The position numbers and the translations under genes are program-made. The notes beneath the pieces were generated by a model. It was not told where the DNA came from and made no database searches. It saw nothing but the letters and a program-made list of their open reading frames with translations. DNA of 64,000 bases from Halodesulfovibrio spirochaetisodalis (GTDB lineage Bacteria; Desulfobacterota; Desulfovibrionia; Desulfovibrionales; Desulfovibrionaceae): positions 6,275-70,274 of the forward strand of contig NZ_JXMS01000020.1 of the NCBI RefSeq assembly GCF_001672295.1, in the 5' to 3' direction. Shown one piece after another: positions 1 to 9,996 of this stretch (positions are counted from its first letter, which is position 1; every line of letters begins with the position of its first letter).

Positions 1-114
1 TGCAATGTAAAAAGGCTTTTTTGTTATGTATACAACAGCAACAGCCAATATTTCTTTTACTACCTTTCCATCAGGTATTAATGCCTTTCGAAACACAATC
101 GATCTATATTTCAT
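1..114 (-). CDS. 5' end of an unidentified gene, cut by the window edge
   Basis: An ATG at 114-112 on the minus strand opens 38 codons with no stop before the window edge. It is preceded by an AGGAAAAG Shine-Dalgarno-like stretch with suitable spacing. The peptide begins MKYRSIVFRK and is basic at first, then hydrophobic. I do not recognise the family. The reading rests only on an open frame plus a ribosome binding site, so it could be chance. Confidence 0.35.
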   Translation of the reverse strand, partial: MKYRSIVFRKALIPDGKVVKEILAVAVVYITKKPFYIA

Positions 115-216
115 AGCTTTTCCTATTTGTACAACATTTGCATATAGCATGTACGGCGTCAATTTAATTACTCATGCGTAGTTTAAATTTATTTTTTATA
201 CTCGGTAGGGATTGAT

Positions 217-2415
217 ATGAAAAATATTGCATACAAAATATCTGTTATAATATTCATAGGCTCATTGCTCGCAGGGTGCGGAGGCAATAGTGAAACTTCA
301 ACAAGCAGTATTTCTTCTGATGCGAAACCCACCGCAGTTTCTGGCGCTGTTGTTGCTGCTCCAATTGACAACGCCACTGTTGAAGCTCGCGTAAATAATG
401 ACTGGGTAAAGGTTGGCACCACCCGCAATGGTCAAATTATTTTCAACAACCTTGAAAAAATAACGAAGTACCCTGCGCTACTCCGAGCTAACGCCGACGG
501 GAGAGGGCGAAACAGTAAAATTGATGCCCCATTTTTTGCTGAGCTACGTGGAGTCATGGTGTCACGTACTGACACGGTATACCTGACACCTGTTACAACA
601 CTTGGCGCCTATTTATTTGACCATGCTGGGGGCACTATTGATGCTGCTCAAAAGGCTCGTGTCAAAATTACGTCTCTCATTCAAAAAACACTGGGGTTTT
701 CATCTGTTGATCCGTATGCAAATCCACTTGGTGATGGATTAATTACTCATGAGGTTGTCCAGCAAACCTTCATGGTACTGCTCAATCTTGGTGAAGAGAC
801 AAATAATGCCTCCATGCAGCAGTTCACAACGGTAATGGAAAAGCTCGCAACCGGAATGGAAAAGAACACTTTTCTAGGTGCAGTCACTGCCATTAATCCC
901 AACGTCACTGCTGGCATTGAACATTATCTTGATTCACAAAAATCACGCATTGCGCAACGCGCTGCTGCATTGCTGTACGACCATGAAAGTACGGCAGCAG
1001 AGCAAGAAGCTGAGCGTATCAACTTGCTTTCAAGCATGAATACTATACTTGAAAGCATGCAGCCTGATACCACCGTTGCTGAAAAATTCATATGTGAAAG
1101 AATTACTGAAGGAAGCACCGCCACAGTACTGCTATCATCACCTGTCTATGCTCCGAAAAAAAAGAACGTACCAGCCTTGCGCTTCAAGCTATCGCTGCTC
1201 AGTAATAATGAAACTCGAGATACAATACTTCGACCAGCCAGCTCTTCTGCATTCCACCCCACTTCAAATAAATTTACAATTACCGCCCTCCCCTCTGTAG
1301 GCATACTAAATAAAGGGGTACCTGTGTCTGTCATACCAGAGCAAAAGCTCAAAGCAGGAAGCACTACATATTCCAGCGGCAGTGAATTCAGCTTCTTTTT
1401 TGATGTTGAATCCGCACCGCTGGAGGCACAGCATTCTATAACGTTTACAGCAACTGACAACCCTGATCTCAGTTACACCATTACGTTCATCATTAAAGGT
1501 GAAGACGAAATCGTTATTGAATCCGTTTCCAGTGCTGGATCTTCAAAGTTATATCCATTTGATGAGGGGGAAGCATACAATATTCCAATTGGATCCATTA
1601 CCACACTCACTGAAGGACAATTAGCCGCAAAACTGACACCAGCTTTTGACGTACCTTCACCGGAAAAAATATTTGAAGCCGTGCAGGTACGATTTACAGC
1701 ACCAGATAATTTTATGTTCAGAGGACAAGGAGCACCGCGACAGCAAGTTGCCATTTCCATCCCCCCTATAGCTGCAAACAACTCTTTCACATTCTCGATG
1801 CCTGCCAATTTGGATATCATTGCAACTAAACCGAGCCCTGTTGGTAAAAAAGTTATTCTAATAGATGTAATAGAAAAAAATACTCAAAAAATCTTAGCCC
1901 AAGCATCAGGCACCGTATATTTTGTCCCTAAAAGCCATCTTGCTGACATAGCTTCCGCAACCATTACAAACCAATCACAATCTGAATTCACTTACCCGAA
2001 AGAATCAGCGGAATCTGATATTACTTTGGATAACCTGACGTTCTCCTGTCAGCTACAGACATGGTATGACCTTGCTGAAATTCCTAAAGAGCAACAGCCG
2101 GAAACTGTACTGGAACTTTTTCCTAATGTCTGGACATTGCGTTTTGACAACGCTCCAACCGATACAAATGGATTTAAAGCTCGAGATGAAAGCTATACTA
2201 ATGAATTAGACTTACAACCCTTCATTCTTTCCGGCTTGCAGAATCCCATCCAATTCGGCTTAGTTGATTATAGCAAAGAGGGTGGTGACGACTGTAGACC
2301 AATAGTCAAACCGTTTACGACTTCAGATTCTATCCATCTTTATTTCAAAATGAATGCAGATTCCGAGCATGAATATGCTGTGAAGGGGAATTTCATTCTA
2401 AAACAAGATAAATAA
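217..2415 (+). CDS. large predicted lipoprotein of unknown function
   Basis: This is a 732-residue protein with a lipoprotein signal peptide. A short basic start is followed by a hydrophobic stretch and the lipobox LLAGC near residue 21, so it should be anchored to a membrane facing the periplasm or surface. A Ser/Thr-rich linker follows. Residues about 40-100 (VSGAVVAAPIDNATVEARV onward) resemble the beta-rich carboxypeptidase-regulatory-like fold of surface lipoproteins. The remainder looks like mixed beta-rich modules without a motif I can name. The start has an AGGGATTG ribosome binding site. It sits upstream of gspF, so it may be a secretion substrate or accessory, but nothing in the sequence proves that. 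Confidence 0.8.
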   Translation: MKNIAYKISVIIFIGSLLAGCGGNSETSTSSISSDAKPTAVSGAVVAAPIDNATVEARVNNDWVKVGTTRNGQIIFNNLEKITKYPALLRANADGRGRNSKIDAPFFAELRGVMVSRTDTVYLTPVTTLGAYLFDHAGGTIDAAQKARVKITSLIQKTLGFSSVDPYANPLGDGLITHEVVQQTFMVLLNLGEETNNASMQQFTTVMEKLATGMEKNTFLGAVTAINPNVTAGIEHYLDSQKSRIAQRAAALLYDHESTAAEQEAERINLLSSMNTILESMQPDTTVAEKFICERITEGSTATVLLSSPVYAPKKKNVPALRFKLSLLSNNETRDTILRPASSSAFHPTSNKFTITALPSVGILNKGVPVSVIPEQKLKAGSTTYSSGSEFSFFFDVESAPLEAQHSITFTATDNPDLSYTITFIIKGEDEIVIESVSSAGSSKLYPFDEGEAYNIPIGSITTLTEGQLAAKLTPAFDVPSPEKIFEAVQVRFTAPDNFMFRGQGAPRQQVAISIPPIAANNSFTFSMPANLDIIATKPSPVGKKVILIDVIEKNTQKILAQASGTVYFVPKSHLADIASATITNQSQSEFTYPKESAESDITLDNLTFSCQLQTWYDLAEIPKEQQPETVLELFPNVWTLRFDNAPTDTNGFKARDESYTNELDLQPFILSGLQNPIQFGLVDYSKEGGDDCRPIVKPFTTSDSIHLYFKMNADSEHEYAVKGNFILKQDK

Positions 2416-2558
2416 CTACAGGTAGCATGCCCAACTGCTCTTCACCTTTTTACTTATTGCCAAAAACATACTATATACTCGCTACACCGAATAACGGTGC
2501 AGCCAGCCTTGCATAGGCGGCACTACAAAATCCGCTACTCTTCAAGGGTTCTCTATAT

Positions 2559-3803
2559 ATGTCATCATTCAGGTATAAAGCAGTCGACAAAGCAGGTAAA
2601 AATACCAAAGGCGTCATTGATGCCGATAATGCCGCCCAAGCAGCAAAACTCCTGCGCGACAGGGGAATGTATCCACTGAATGTGGACGCGCTTGGCGCCA
2701 CTTCCGGCGGCAAGGGGCAAAAAAAAGGCTTCCAGTTTTCACTGGATATCTCAGGGTATTTTCAGCGAATTCCCAAAACCACTGTTGCCAGCACAATTCG
2801 CCAGCTTTCTACACTTCTGAATGCAGGCCTTGAACTAGATGAATCACTCAGCACGATGATTGACCAAGGGGGTAAATCCCCTATTCGCAGCGTGCTTTCC
2901 CAAATACGTGACCGTATCCGTGAAGGCTCAGATCTTGCTGCTGCGTTTGCTGAGTATCCGCATGTGTTCAGTCCGACCTTCATTACCATGATCAAGGCTG
3001 CAGAATCATCCGGTACCCTTGGCATTGTTATGGAGCGCCTTGCAGAACACGCCGAACAGCAGCTTGCATTAACACGCAAGGTACAGGGAACGCTCGCATA
3101 TCCTATCCTGATGTTCATCGTAGGTATTGCGGTTGTGATCTTCCTTCTGGCGTTTGTTATTCCAAAAGTTACCCAGATTTTTGTGGACTTAGACAGAGCT
3201 CTACCGGGCCCTACGCAACTGCTGCTTAATATCAGTGCTGCCCTTCGCTATAATTGGATGTATATTCTTGGCGGCATCACTGTTCTTATGATTTCCTTTA
3301 AACAGTTCATTAAAACTCCAAGAGGAAAAGTGATGCACCACACGCATATTCTGCGTGTTCCAATTCTTGGCTCTCTATTGCAGATGCTTGTTGTTGCCCG
3401 AGTATGCCGAACGCTCGGTATGCTGCTGAAAAACGGAGTATCACTGGTCAAAGCACTTGATATTGTTAAAAACGTTGCCGGAAACGTTGTGCTGGAAAAA
3501 AATATCAAAGATATGAACCAAGGCGTGCAAGAGGGTAAAAGCCTTGCGGAATTTATGCGCCAGTCCCCCATATTTCCTACTTCAGCCGTGCAGATGGTTG
3601 CAGCGGGAGAGAAAAGTGGACAGCTTTCACGCATGTTGCTTGTAGTTGCTGATGACTGCGACAATCAGGTAAACTCCAAATTGCAGATCATTACATCTCT
3701 GATGGAGCCAGTGATGATTTTGCTGCTCGGGGGCATGGTAGGCTTCGTTGTTATGGCGATTATTCTTCCTATCTTCGAAATGAGCAGCCTCGTGGGTGGC
3801 TAA
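2559..3803 (+). CDS. gspF: type II secretion inner-membrane platform protein GspF
   Basis: This 414-residue protein has the GspF/PilC layout of two homologous cytoplasmic helical domains (about residues 70-190 and 275-395), each followed by membrane segments. The segments lie near 170-200, 220-245 and 385-410. The N-terminus (SSFRYKAVDKAGKNTKGVID) is the family signature. In type II secretion this protein forms the platform contacting GspE and the pseudopilus. The length is normal for the family (about 400). It is transcribed convergently with gspN and ends before a strong terminator, so this gsp gene has its own transcript, unlike standard C-to-M gsp operons. Confidence 0.93.
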   Translation: MSSFRYKAVDKAGKNTKGVIDADNAAQAAKLLRDRGMYPLNVDALGATSGGKGQKKGFQFSLDISGYFQRIPKTTVASTIRQLSTLLNAGLELDESLSTMIDQGGKSPIRSVLSQIRDRIREGSDLAAAFAEYPHVFSPTFITMIKAAESSGTLGIVMERLAEHAEQQLALTRKVQGTLAYPILMFIVGIAVVIFLLAFVIPKVTQIFVDLDRALPGPTQLLLNISAALRYNWMYILGGITVLMISFKQFIKTPRGKVMHHTHILRVPILGSLLQMLVVARVCRTLGMLLKNGVSLVKALDIVKNVAGNVVLEKNIKDMNQGVQEGKSLAEFMRQSPIFPTSAVQMVAAGEKSGQLSRMLLVVADDCDNQVNSKLQIITSLMEPVMILLLGGMVGFVVMAIILPIFEMSSLVGG

Positions 3804-3828
3804 TACCTACTTCAGATATAAACTGCAT

Positions 3829-3863
3829 AAAAGGGTGGCATTACTCAATGCCACCCTTTTTCT
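3829..3863 (+). terminator. rho-independent terminator after gspF
   Basis: A 13-bp stem (AAAAGGGTGGCAT with ATGCCACCCTTTT) closes a 5-nt loop and is followed by a T-rich run. It lies 26 bases after the gspF stop codon. Confidence 0.85.
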
Positions 3864-3873
3864 TTTCAATAAA

Positions 3874-3904
3874 AAAGGCAGACTGCTATAGCAGTCTGCC
3901 TTTC
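3874..3904. terminator. bidirectional hairpin between gspF and gspN
   Basis: GGCAGACTGCTA is followed directly by its exact reverse complement, flanked by A-rich sequence on one side and T-rich sequence on the other. This suits termination on both strands. It most likely ends the gspC-D-E-N transcript arriving on the minus strand. Confidence 0.7.
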
Positions 3905-4021
3905 TTTCATTCAAGTAATATTAAGTCGTATCAAGTGCTGAGTCTATCCTACTTCTTACTTCATGGAGGTCATGGCTAGCCAGCAAAACAAAAATCGCGA
4001 TCTATTTTGAAGAACAGTCCC

Positions 4022-4957
4022 TTACTTCATGATAATTGTAGGAGAAGCAAGACGTCCGTTAATGGAGACTGTTATCTCTTCTCCAGCCTTAAGACGATTC
4101 ACAGCGTTTGCGTCAAGCAGCTCTACAATCAGGTCTTTAGGCGGAATAAACAAACGACTCTTCATGGAGACTTTAGAGTCAATAATGTTTTTCAAGTTCA
4201 TCTTCATGGAACCCTTCACATTACCACGCATTGTTTTCTCACGGACTGTGAAATCTTTTACTGTAAGCGTTGAACCGTCGAGCGCAGCTGACGCAGTTAC
4301 GACCATTTCTTCAAAACGCTCTTTCTTGATAATCGGAACAGGGTTTTTAAACCGCAATCCACTACCGGCAAGCGTCAGTCGCCCTTCCCCTTTTGTAATA
4401 TCCTGAGTCGAGCCTGAGTACTGTACATGGACAGTTCCCTTCCCTTTCAAATCAGGATCCTGCATACGCAAAAACGGAATTTTCCCAAGCGGCTGATTTT
4501 TAATATCAACCACAGCAGAGACAGTAGAAACATCAAAAAGAGAGCCTGTTTCTGCGTGCGCAGTTATTTTGCCACCATAGCACAGTGCTGAAACATCAAC
4601 CCCTAATCTTCCAGTAAACAAGCTTCCATAGTCTACTGTAATAATAAGATCATTCAGTTCAACCAATGCATTGCGGGATCTTTTTTTTGCAAAATATACG
4701 GAGTCGACTTCAAGGCGCGGCGGGAAAAAGGAAAGGTCAATCTTGCCCGGCTGAATATTTACAGCAGGAATGGAAGCAAGCGCGTTGCGTAACATAGGAA
4801 CGGCATCATGTTCGGCCATGCGCATTCCCAAAAAAGCACTGAACATTACGCTGCCGAACAGTAGATATAAGCAAACTTTCAATGCAAGCCCTTTGGAAAA
4901 ACCAAAGGATATGGAAGGCAAAGAAACTTTATTCTTAAATGAAGCGAGTAAAGACAT
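4022..4957 (-). CDS. gspN: type II secretion protein GspN, deltaproteobacterial type
   Basis: This 311-residue protein has one N-terminal membrane anchor (about residues 25-45). A periplasmic beta-rich region follows, with repeated short segments (IKNQPLGKIPFL, GKGTVHVQYSGS, GNVKGSMKMNL) as in the GspN/AsmA-like fold. It is the last gene of a minus-strand gspC-D-E-N block and lies just after gspE. GspN proteins are accessory to the secretion machine and their exact role is not settled. The family call comes from fold style plus position, so it is less certain than its neighbours. Confidence 0.75.
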   Translation of the reverse strand: MSLLASFKNKVSLPSISFGFSKGLALKVCLYLLFGSVMFSAFLGMRMAEHDAVPMLRNALASIPAVNIQPGKIDLSFFPPRLEVDSVYFAKKRSRNALVELNDLIITVDYGSLFTGRLGVDVSALCYGGKITAHAETGSLFDVSTVSAVVDIKNQPLGKIPFLRMQDPDLKGKGTVHVQYSGSTQDITKGEGRLTLAGSGLRFKNPVPIIKKERFEEMVVTASAALDGSTLTVKDFTVREKTMRGNVKGSMKMNLKNIIDSKVSMKSRLFIPPKDLIVELLDANAVNRLKAGEEITVSINGRLASPTIIMK

Positions 4958-4973
4958 AATACCTTTTTTGCCG

Positions 4974-6665
4974 TTACAAGTTTGAAACGCGCATAATTTC
5001 AGTCACAGAGGTAAGTCCCTGCAGAACCTTGGCACAACCGTCAGAACGCAAGGTACGCATCCCCTCGACAACAGCCTGACGGCGAATTTCGCCAGAGTCA
5101 GCGTTTGCCATAATCTGTCTTTTAACGGGATCCGTTACCTGCATAATTTCGTAAACAGCCTGACGTCCTCTATAGCCTGTATCCATGCATTCTGGACAGC
5201 CATCAGCCTGATAAATCGGCTTTCCAACCATGTGGTCTGCCATGGTACCGCACTCTGCAACAGAATCCGGCGTAGCAATAACTTCGCGTCTGCAATTCGG
5301 GCACAGTACGCGTACAAGGCGCTGGGCAACAACAATACGCAGAACAGATGCAAGAAGAAACGGTTCAACACCCATGTCGATAAGACGAGTCACCGCACTC
5401 GGAGCATCGTTGGTATGCAATGTAGAAAACACTAAGTGACCGGTAAGCGCAGATTGAATAGCAATTTCCGCTGTTTCTTTATCGCGAATCTCACCGATGA
5501 GAATTACATCAGGGTCCTGTCGCACAATAGAGCGCAACCCTTCAGCAAATGTAAGACCGGTTTTGGAATTTACCTGAATCTGACCAATACCTTCCAGCTG
5601 ATATTCAACAGGATCTTCAATGGTCATAATGTTTTTATCTGGCGAGTTAATATCGCTCAACGCTGCATACAGGGAAGTAGTTTTACCACTACCTGTAGGG
5701 CCGGTAACCAAAATGATACCGTGTGGAATACGTGTCATTTTAGCGAGCATTTCCAAGTCATCATCCTGCAAACCAAGTTCTTTCATACTCAGAATACGGG
5801 AACTTTTCTCCAGAAGACGCATTACCACTCGCTCGCCGTATGAGGTAGGCAGCGTCGACACACGAAGGTCAACCTGACGCCCACCAAGAGTCAACGCAAT
5901 ACGTCCATCCTGCGGTAAGCGCTTCTCGGCAATGTTAAGCTTTGCCATAACCTTGATACGCGAAACAATAGCAGCATGAAATTTCTTGGTGAACGTATGC
6001 TTATTATACAGCACACCATCAAGACGAAAGCGTACCCGCAAATTATCCTTAAAAGGCTCAATATGCACATCACTCGCGCCGGCTCGAACAGCCTGCGTGA
6101 GTACCATGTTTACAAGCTTAATAAACGGGGCATCGCTGGAATCATCCAGCAGGTCGTTGATCTTGTCATCATCAAGGTCATCAAAGTTAAAGTCTTCAAC
6201 GCCCTCAAGAACATCTGTGACATCTGCGTCTTCCTGAGAATCACCGAAAGCTCTATCAATAAGCATAGTTACGGTATTCTCAGTTAATAAAACAGCCTGT
6301 GTTACCGGCTCATCGAAAAAAATCGAAAAGTCATTCATCACAGTATGTGCAGATGGGGAAGTCATACCAACGATCAATTCGCCGTCTTCTTCCTTCAAAG
6401 GTACTGCAAGATGCTTTTTTAAATATGAAATAGAGAACTGACAGATAAGTTCAGTATCAATTAACTCTTCAGGAACTTCCTCAAGAAAATCCATACCGTA
6501 AAACGCCGCCTGAACCTGCCTGAAGCTCAGTTCATCCAGCATATTTCCGGCAAGCAGGACTTCCTCAATGGTCTTTCCTTCTTCAGCAGCACTATTCTGG
6601 GCTTGCTCAATGCTCTCTACAGTAAGCAGCCCGTTGTTCACTAACGTTTGTTCAAGAGTTAACAT
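4974..6665 (-). CDS. gspE: type II secretion ATPase GspE
   Basis: This 563-residue secretion ATPase powers pseudopilus assembly from the cytoplasmic face. It has an N-terminal MshEN-type domain (residues 1-160), then the ATPase core with Walker A GPTGSGKTTS, an Asp box, Walker B LIGEIRDKETAE and a His box. Near the C-terminus is the zinc-binding tetracysteine element (CPNCRREV and CPECMDTGYRGR). Length and domain order are typical. The gene follows gspD by 6 bases, with an AGGGCG ribosome binding site, which indicates one operon. Confidence 0.96.
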   Translation of the reverse strand: MLTLEQTLVNNGLLTVESIEQAQNSAAEEGKTIEEVLLAGNMLDELSFRQVQAAFYGMDFLEEVPEELIDTELICQFSISYLKKHLAVPLKEEDGELIVGMTSPSAHTVMNDFSIFFDEPVTQAVLLTENTVTMLIDRAFGDSQEDADVTDVLEGVEDFNFDDLDDDKINDLLDDSSDAPFIKLVNMVLTQAVRAGASDVHIEPFKDNLRVRFRLDGVLYNKHTFTKKFHAAIVSRIKVMAKLNIAEKRLPQDGRIALTLGGRQVDLRVSTLPTSYGERVVMRLLEKSSRILSMKELGLQDDDLEMLAKMTRIPHGIILVTGPTGSGKTTSLYAALSDINSPDKNIMTIEDPVEYQLEGIGQIQVNSKTGLTFAEGLRSIVRQDPDVILIGEIRDKETAEIAIQSALTGHLVFSTLHTNDAPSAVTRLIDMGVEPFLLASVLRIVVAQRLVRVLCPNCRREVIATPDSVAECGTMADHMVGKPIYQADGCPECMDTGYRGRQAVYEIMQVTDPVKRQIMANADSGEIRRQAVVEGMRTLRSDGCAKVLQGLTSVTEIMRVSNL

Positions 6666-6671
6666 GTCGCC

Positions 6672-8624
6672 CTACTGAATTATCACTGGTTCCATTAAGC
6701 GTGGCTGACTCATTACCGGCATTCCTTGTCCGGACTTGCCGGTTCTCTCAGAGAAGAACTTTTTACGTTTCTCGAGTGTTAGCTGTTCGTTTTCTTCCAC
6801 GGTATTAATGATTCGAGCAGAAATAAAAATGTACAGGTTTGTTTTCTTACTTTCTTTTTTCTTCTGCTTAAACAGCCAGCCTAAAATAGGAATATCACCT
6901 AACCACGGTGTCTTGGAAAGCCCATTTGTATCATCACTACTTAACAAGCCTGCAATAACAGCTGTCTTGCCGTCTATCATACGGATGGTTGTCTCAACAG
7001 TACGCTTACGTGTCGTAGGAGCAACAAGCTGCTGCCCTGCACCAACGTTAAGCAGAGAGTTTACAACTCGACTTACTTCCTGATTAACTTTCAGCAGAAG
7101 TGTCTTATTCGGGCCGATACGCGGAGTAATGGTAAGCTTCACACCAACGTCTTTGTAGTCAACGCTTTGTGTACTGATATCATAATCGTTCTTAACTACA
7201 GACTGCTTTACGAACGGAATGTTATCAACAACATCAACCTTTGCTTCCTGGTTGTTCAACGTAAGTAACTGCGGTGTGGAAAGAAGGGTAAACTGGTTGT
7301 TGCCTTTAACAGCACTCACAATTGACTGAATGCTGTAGGATGTACCACCAATACTAAATGCGTTGGTAATAACAGCACCAATAGATGAACCAGCAGGGAA
7401 ACCAACCACACCACCGGCAGCTGGTAAGGAAAGTGCCCCACCACCGTGGTTTGTACCACCGATTAAGCGAGCATCACCGCCACCGAGAGCTCCACCCCAG
7501 TTAACCCCAAAGTTAAAGTTAGAGTCACTGGAAGCTTCCATAACTGCAGCTTCAATAAATACCTGACTACGAGGTTTATCCAGCTTTTTAATGACATTAA
7601 TGAGAGTGTCATAATCATCTGGACGTGCAGTAATAACAAGGCTGTTTGTTGCGGCATCCGCAACAATTTTCACTTCACGGGAAAGAATCTTCTGGTCTTT
7701 ACCTTTGCCCTGTCGTTCAACCAAGGTGTTTACGACCTTAGCAACATCTTCTGCCTTAGCATTTTCCAAAGCAAAAGTGTGGATATCTCCCTTACCTTTC
7801 GGTGTCTTGATATCCATAGTTCGCAACAGCTTCTCAATGATCAGCATGGTTTCAGCATCTGCGAGTGCCAGCACTGCGTTGGTGCGTTCATCTGCCTGCA
7901 CTATCGCAATTGCTTTTTTCCCAAGCTTAACTTGTTCTTTTACTTGTGCTGCCAAAATTTTATTCAAACTGGCGGTAACACTTTTTGAATCACCAAATTC
8001 CAGCGGGAAATTTTTCATTTGCGGAGCAAACTGCGCTCTATCTACAGTTCGCACGACTTTCAAGGCTTGTTGGATAGCATGGTATGGAGCAGTTACAATC
8101 AACGAGTTACTTGGTGCGTACACCATAACAACGCCGTTGGAGCCCATCATTTTAGGCAAAATTTTAGAAAGCTCAATTGCACTGGAGTGTTTAAGCGGAA
8201 TAATCTGCGTCACCAGCTCATCACCTTCCGGCTTATCAAGCAAAGACGGGGTGGTTGAAGTTATGGTTGGAAGAGCTTCTGTCTTGCCGAGTGCCAACGG
8301 CAAAATCTTATACGCACTACCACTCGGCACTATGACAAAATTATTGACCTTCAGTACCGATTCAAAAACTCTGTAGGCTTCATTCACACTCACCTTGGTA
8401 GGAGAGTAGATTGTCACCCTACCACCAACGCGGTTATCTACAATAAAGTTTTTACCCGTAAGCTCACTGATGAACTTAATCAATACATGGATATCAACCT
8501 TTTTAAAATCCATGCTGATGTATCGGCCTTCAGCAGCAACGCTGACCCCCATATTTCCAAAGGAAAGAAGGCAGGCTATCAGGACCACACTAAAACAACG
8601 TACTATTTTTTTTGCTATCATCAT
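6672..8624 (-). CDS. gspD: type II secretion outer-membrane secretin GspD
   Basis: This 650-residue secretin has a signal peptide ending near residue 30. The N0 domain follows (ISMDFKKVDIHVLIKFISELTGKNF), then N1-N3 repeats (about 130-400) and the C-terminal secretin domain with VDVVDNIPFV and the TTLRKRT-like gate region. It forms the outer-membrane channel of the system. The gene begins two bases after the gspC stop codon, so the pair is probably translationally coupled. A Gly/Ala-rich insert (about residues 385-425) in the gate region is common in secretins. Confidence 0.95.
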   Translation of the reverse strand: MMIAKKIVRCFSVVLIACLLSFGNMGVSVAAEGRYISMDFKKVDIHVLIKFISELTGKNFIVDNRVGGRVTIYSPTKVSVNEAYRVFESVLKVNNFVIVPSGSAYKILPLALGKTEALPTITSTTPSLLDKPEGDELVTQIIPLKHSSAIELSKILPKMMGSNGVVMVYAPSNSLIVTAPYHAIQQALKVVRTVDRAQFAPQMKNFPLEFGDSKSVTASLNKILAAQVKEQVKLGKKAIAIVQADERTNAVLALADAETMLIIEKLLRTMDIKTPKGKGDIHTFALENAKAEDVAKVVNTLVERQGKGKDQKILSREVKIVADAATNSLVITARPDDYDTLINVIKKLDKPRSQVFIEAAVMEASSDSNFNFGVNWGGALGGGDARLIGGTNHGGGALSLPAAGGVVGFPAGSSIGAVITNAFSIGGTSYSIQSIVSAVKGNNQFTLLSTPQLLTLNNQEAKVDVVDNIPFVKQSVVKNDYDISTQSVDYKDVGVKLTITPRIGPNKTLLLKVNQEVSRVVNSLLNVGAGQQLVAPTTRKRTVETTIRMIDGKTAVIAGLLSSDDTNGLSKTPWLGDIPILGWLFKQKKKESKKTNLYIFISARIINTVEENEQLTLEKRKKFFSERTGKSGQGMPVMSQPRLMEPVIIQ

Positions 8625-8626
8625 TC

Positions 8627-9451
8627 TTAATTCACAAGCCTATACGTCAAAGTTTGGCGTTTTCCCTTACGGATAATATCCAAGGAGATCATTTTATCAT
8701 CCAGCATCGACAACAACGAAGTTGCGTCACTTAATGAAGCAAATGTCCTTCCATTCGCTTCAATCAACAAATCATTCTTACGCAATCCCATGTTATAAAA
8801 GAAACTGTTCGCACGTAAGAATCGCACCTGCAGCCCTTTAGTGCCATCGACGCTACGTGGTGCCAGCTGGATGCTTCGGGCAATATTTTCTAAATTTCCT
8901 AACTCTTTCTTAACGGCGCTTCGTGCAAGAACGTGCTTAACAGCGTTTCCTCCGGCTGCAGCGTCGGAATCAGGATCAATAAGCAACCGTTCTTTTACAC
9001 CGTTCTGCTCAAGGAGAATCTCCCTGCGCATAACTGTAAGAATCTTCCATCCTTCGATAGCTTCACCGACTTTGTACAGCTTCTGATTACCGTTCAACAA
9101 GATAATCGCAAAGTCATGAGCTTTATCTACACCAAGAATTGTCCCCAGCAGATTAAAACCACGCTGACTGATGCTAGGCTTAGCTGAGCTAGAGCCGTCT
9201 AACGACACGAGCGGCTTTGGGGCATCATTTTTGACTTTCAGCAGATTGCGTTGTGCAATCACGTCAAAAGAAGTAAACGCCGTTTTCTGCTGTGCAGTCG
9301 AAGCATCTGCTGCTCGCATCACATTCTTGGGAGCCTGTACCTCTTTGTAAAAAAACAAGGTGTAACAAGCACTTGCAAGAAAATACGACACAGTTGTAAT
9401 AGCAAGTAACTCTATGAAAATTTTAACTTTACCGGTCAATATGCCTGTCAT
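8627..9451 (-). CDS. gspC: type II secretion protein GspC with PDZ domain
   Basis: This 274-residue inner-membrane protein has one N-terminal transmembrane helix (about 12-34). A homology-region domain follows (SISQRGFNLLGTILGVDKAHDFAIIL), then a C-terminal PDZ domain (about 190-272; FYNMGLRKNDLLIEANG). GspC links the inner-membrane platform to the secretin and takes part in substrate choice. It is the first gene of the minus-strand block C-D-E-N, and a 545-base gap separates it from the divergent hydrolase-gspIJK operon. Confidence 0.92.
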   Translation of the reverse strand: MTGILTGKVKIFIELLAITTVSYFLASACYTLFFYKEVQAPKNVMRAADASTAQQKTAFTSFDVIAQRNLLKVKNDAPKPLVSLDGSSSAKPSISQRGFNLLGTILGVDKAHDFAIILLNGNQKLYKVGEAIEGWKILTVMRREILLEQNGVKERLLIDPDSDAAAGGNAVKHVLARSAVKKELGNLENIARSIQLAPRSVDGTKGLQVRFLRANSFFYNMGLRKNDLLIEANGRTFASLSDATSLLSMLDDKMISLDIIRKGKRQTLTYRLVN

Positions 9452-9996
9452 TGAATTCTCATTACTAAAAGACTTATAGCGACAGAAATAACTGTAAAAG
9501 TACGAAAGTCATCACTGCGTAAAAACGTGAAAATATTAAATGCGAACTAGTGGGATTTACAAGATATAAACGCGAACCAATGAGTACAACCTTTTTAAAC
9601 ATAATTCAATACACTCCTGCCACTCCCCACCATAAACCCGCTGCTACCCCCACTCTACCAGGCATCTGCCAACACAACTTACCCACTCACTCCTAACCCG
9701 CTGATATCAAGGGTTGAGTAAATATATTGCAAAATAAATTGCAACCATTTACATTCGCACGCGGCAGCATATACATTGATCTAACCGCCATTATTTTTGC
9801 TTTAGTTTCATAGTATTTTTTTTCTTCATCGATGTTTTTTTACGTAATTCCTACAGTATATTATCGAAAAATACAGAACAAAAAATTTTAGTTTTAAAGT
9901 TACAATCTGCTACTGTTACATAAAAAACATCAATTAATTGTAAATAAGTTTAAAAAACAGCTCCAACTGATCCTACCTTCAAGGGAGTGCAACAGG
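9452..9996. other. intergenic region between divergent gsp operons
   Basis: These 545 bases hold no convincing gene on either strand. The stretch at about 9600-9720 is C-rich on the plus strand, and 9720-9960 is very AT-rich. It should contain the promoters of gspC (minus) and of the hydrolase-gspIJK operon (plus), but no consensus element could be assigned with confidence. Confidence 0.5.

Noticed and set aside
7705-8376. 223-codon frame opposite gspD
   Set aside because: Ser/Ala-rich shadow of the secretin gene on the other strand, without signal sequence logic or ribosome binding site.
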